Source: Mycolicibacterium sphagni | GTDB lineage: Bacteria > Actinomycetota > Actinomycetes > Mycobacteriales > Mycobacteriaceae | DNA length: 64,000 nucleotides | Direction: 5' to 3' | Assembly: GCF_013337765.1 (NCBI RefSeq) | Contig: NZ_VBSB01000002.1 | Span: 1 to 64,000 of the forward strand | Shown: one piece after another, positions 63,617-64,000 of the stretch | How positions within the stretch are numbered: position 1 is the stretch's first letter | How the letters are laid out: each line of letters begins with the position of its first letter | Program-made: the position numbers and the translations under genes | Notes under the pieces: generated by a model | What the model was told of the DNA's origin: nothing | Databases searched by the model: none | What the model saw: the letters and a program-made list of their open reading frames with translations, nothing else

Positions 63617-64000
63617 CCGGACCGCTGCACGGTGTGCGGGTGGTGTCGATGGGCGGGCTAGGGCCAGGCCCGTTCTGCGGGATGCTGCTTGGCGACCTTG
63701 GCGCCGACGTGGTGCGCGTCGACCCGATCGGGCACGTCGACGGTCCGCTGCCGATTGACTTTACGGTGCGTCGCAACCAGCGGTCCGTCGCAGTGGACGT
63801 GAAGAATCCCGATGGCCGAGATGTGGTGCGCCGGCTGGCATCCCAGGCCGATGCATTCGTCGACGTGTTTCGCCCCGGCGTGGCCGAGCGACTCGGCGTC
63901 GGCCCGGGCGACTTGTGCCCGCGCAACCCCAAGCTTGTGTATGCCAGGATGACCGGCTACGGGCAGGACGGGCCGCTGGCGGACCACGCCGGCCATGACA
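63613..64000 (+). CDS. CaiB/BaiF-family CoA-transferase, 5' part
   Basis: The frame from GTG 63613 (overlapping the previous stop as GTGA) runs off the window. The first 129 residues show the class III CoA-transferase N-terminus: VRVVSMGGLGPGPFCGMLLGDLGADVVRVD, RNQRSVAVDVKNPDG and FVDVFRPGVAERLG. MTGYGQDGPLADHAGHD comes just before the catalytic aspartate expected beyond the end. Alpha-methylacyl-CoA racemase is the closest alternative in this family. It would activate or racemise the pathway's acid. Confidence 0.88.
   Translation, partial: MTGPLHGVRVVSMGGLGPGPFCGMLLGDLGADVVRVDPIGHVDGPLPIDFTVRRNQRSVAVDVKNPDGRDVVRRLASQADAFVDVFRPGVAERLGVGPGDLCPRNPKLVYARMTGYGQDGPLADHAGHD

Overview
The window is chromosomal DNA of a mycobacterium, most likely an environmental or rapid-growing species (Mycolicibacterium type). 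It is GC-rich, uses many GTG starts, and carries F420 and mycothiol biosynthesis genes, the PIM mannosyltransferase PimE, the lipoprotein LpqW and a WS/DGAT acyltransferase. No rRNA, tRNA, IS element, CRISPR array or prophage was recognised. Gene names compared with M. tuberculosis below come from recalled family knowledge, not from a search.

Region 1 (about 0-26.4 kb) is a core block collinear with M. tuberculosis Rv1157c-Rv1178: dapC, fdxC, fbiC, an Rv1171-like membrane protein, mshB, lpqW, typA, mutT2, phhB, pimE and two Ala/Pro-rich exported proteins. Local replacements interrupt it. A truncated SARP regulator is joined to a truncated alcohol dehydrogenase, followed by an AraC regulator/hydrolase pair. 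Three exported proteins with basic or Ser/Ala-rich tails sit where M. tuberculosis has PE/PPE genes, two of them behind MprA-box-like direct repeats. A chloride channel, methyltransferase, YrhK-type protein, zinc-ribbon membrane protein, CYP142-type P450 and C39-like protein are also inserted.

Region 2 (about 26.5-45 kb) is accessory relative to M. tuberculosis, where Rv1155 and Rv1157c are near neighbours. It holds a WS/DGAT enzyme, a DUF1059 protein, an HhH-GPD glycosylase and a LuxE/LuxC-like fatty-acid reductase pair divergent from a TetR-ALDH-HIBADH-SDR operon. These are followed by a LytS/LytTR two-component system and two cation/solute symporters, each with a small membrane partner, then an MFS exporter and a membrane acyltransferase. 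A direct repeat matching the LytTR consensus lies in front of the second symporter operon, so the sensor pair probably controls substrate uptake.

Region 3 (about 45-48.1 kb) resumes the core: Rv1155-like F420/PPOX enzyme, DUF1697 protein, Omt-like methyltransferase, GntR regulator and a CobB-type sirtuin.

Region 4 (about 48.1-64 kb) is accessory. It starts with a methyltransferase and a divergent 43-residue acidic peptide gene, separated by an array of GAGTAA half-sites, then a nitronate monooxygenase. The rest looks like a catabolic island for an unknown substrate: three regulators or regulator-operator units, two SDR-containing operons with a TauD dioxygenase and a kinase-like protein, a luciferase-like oxidoreductase, an MBL hydrolase/SDR/sulfotransferase/VOC operon, a SnoaL-type protein and a thiolase/enoyl-CoA hydratase/CoA-transferase operon running off the end. 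A decayed aldehyde dehydrogenase lies inside it. The 9-mer TAATATACG recurs at several of its promoters.
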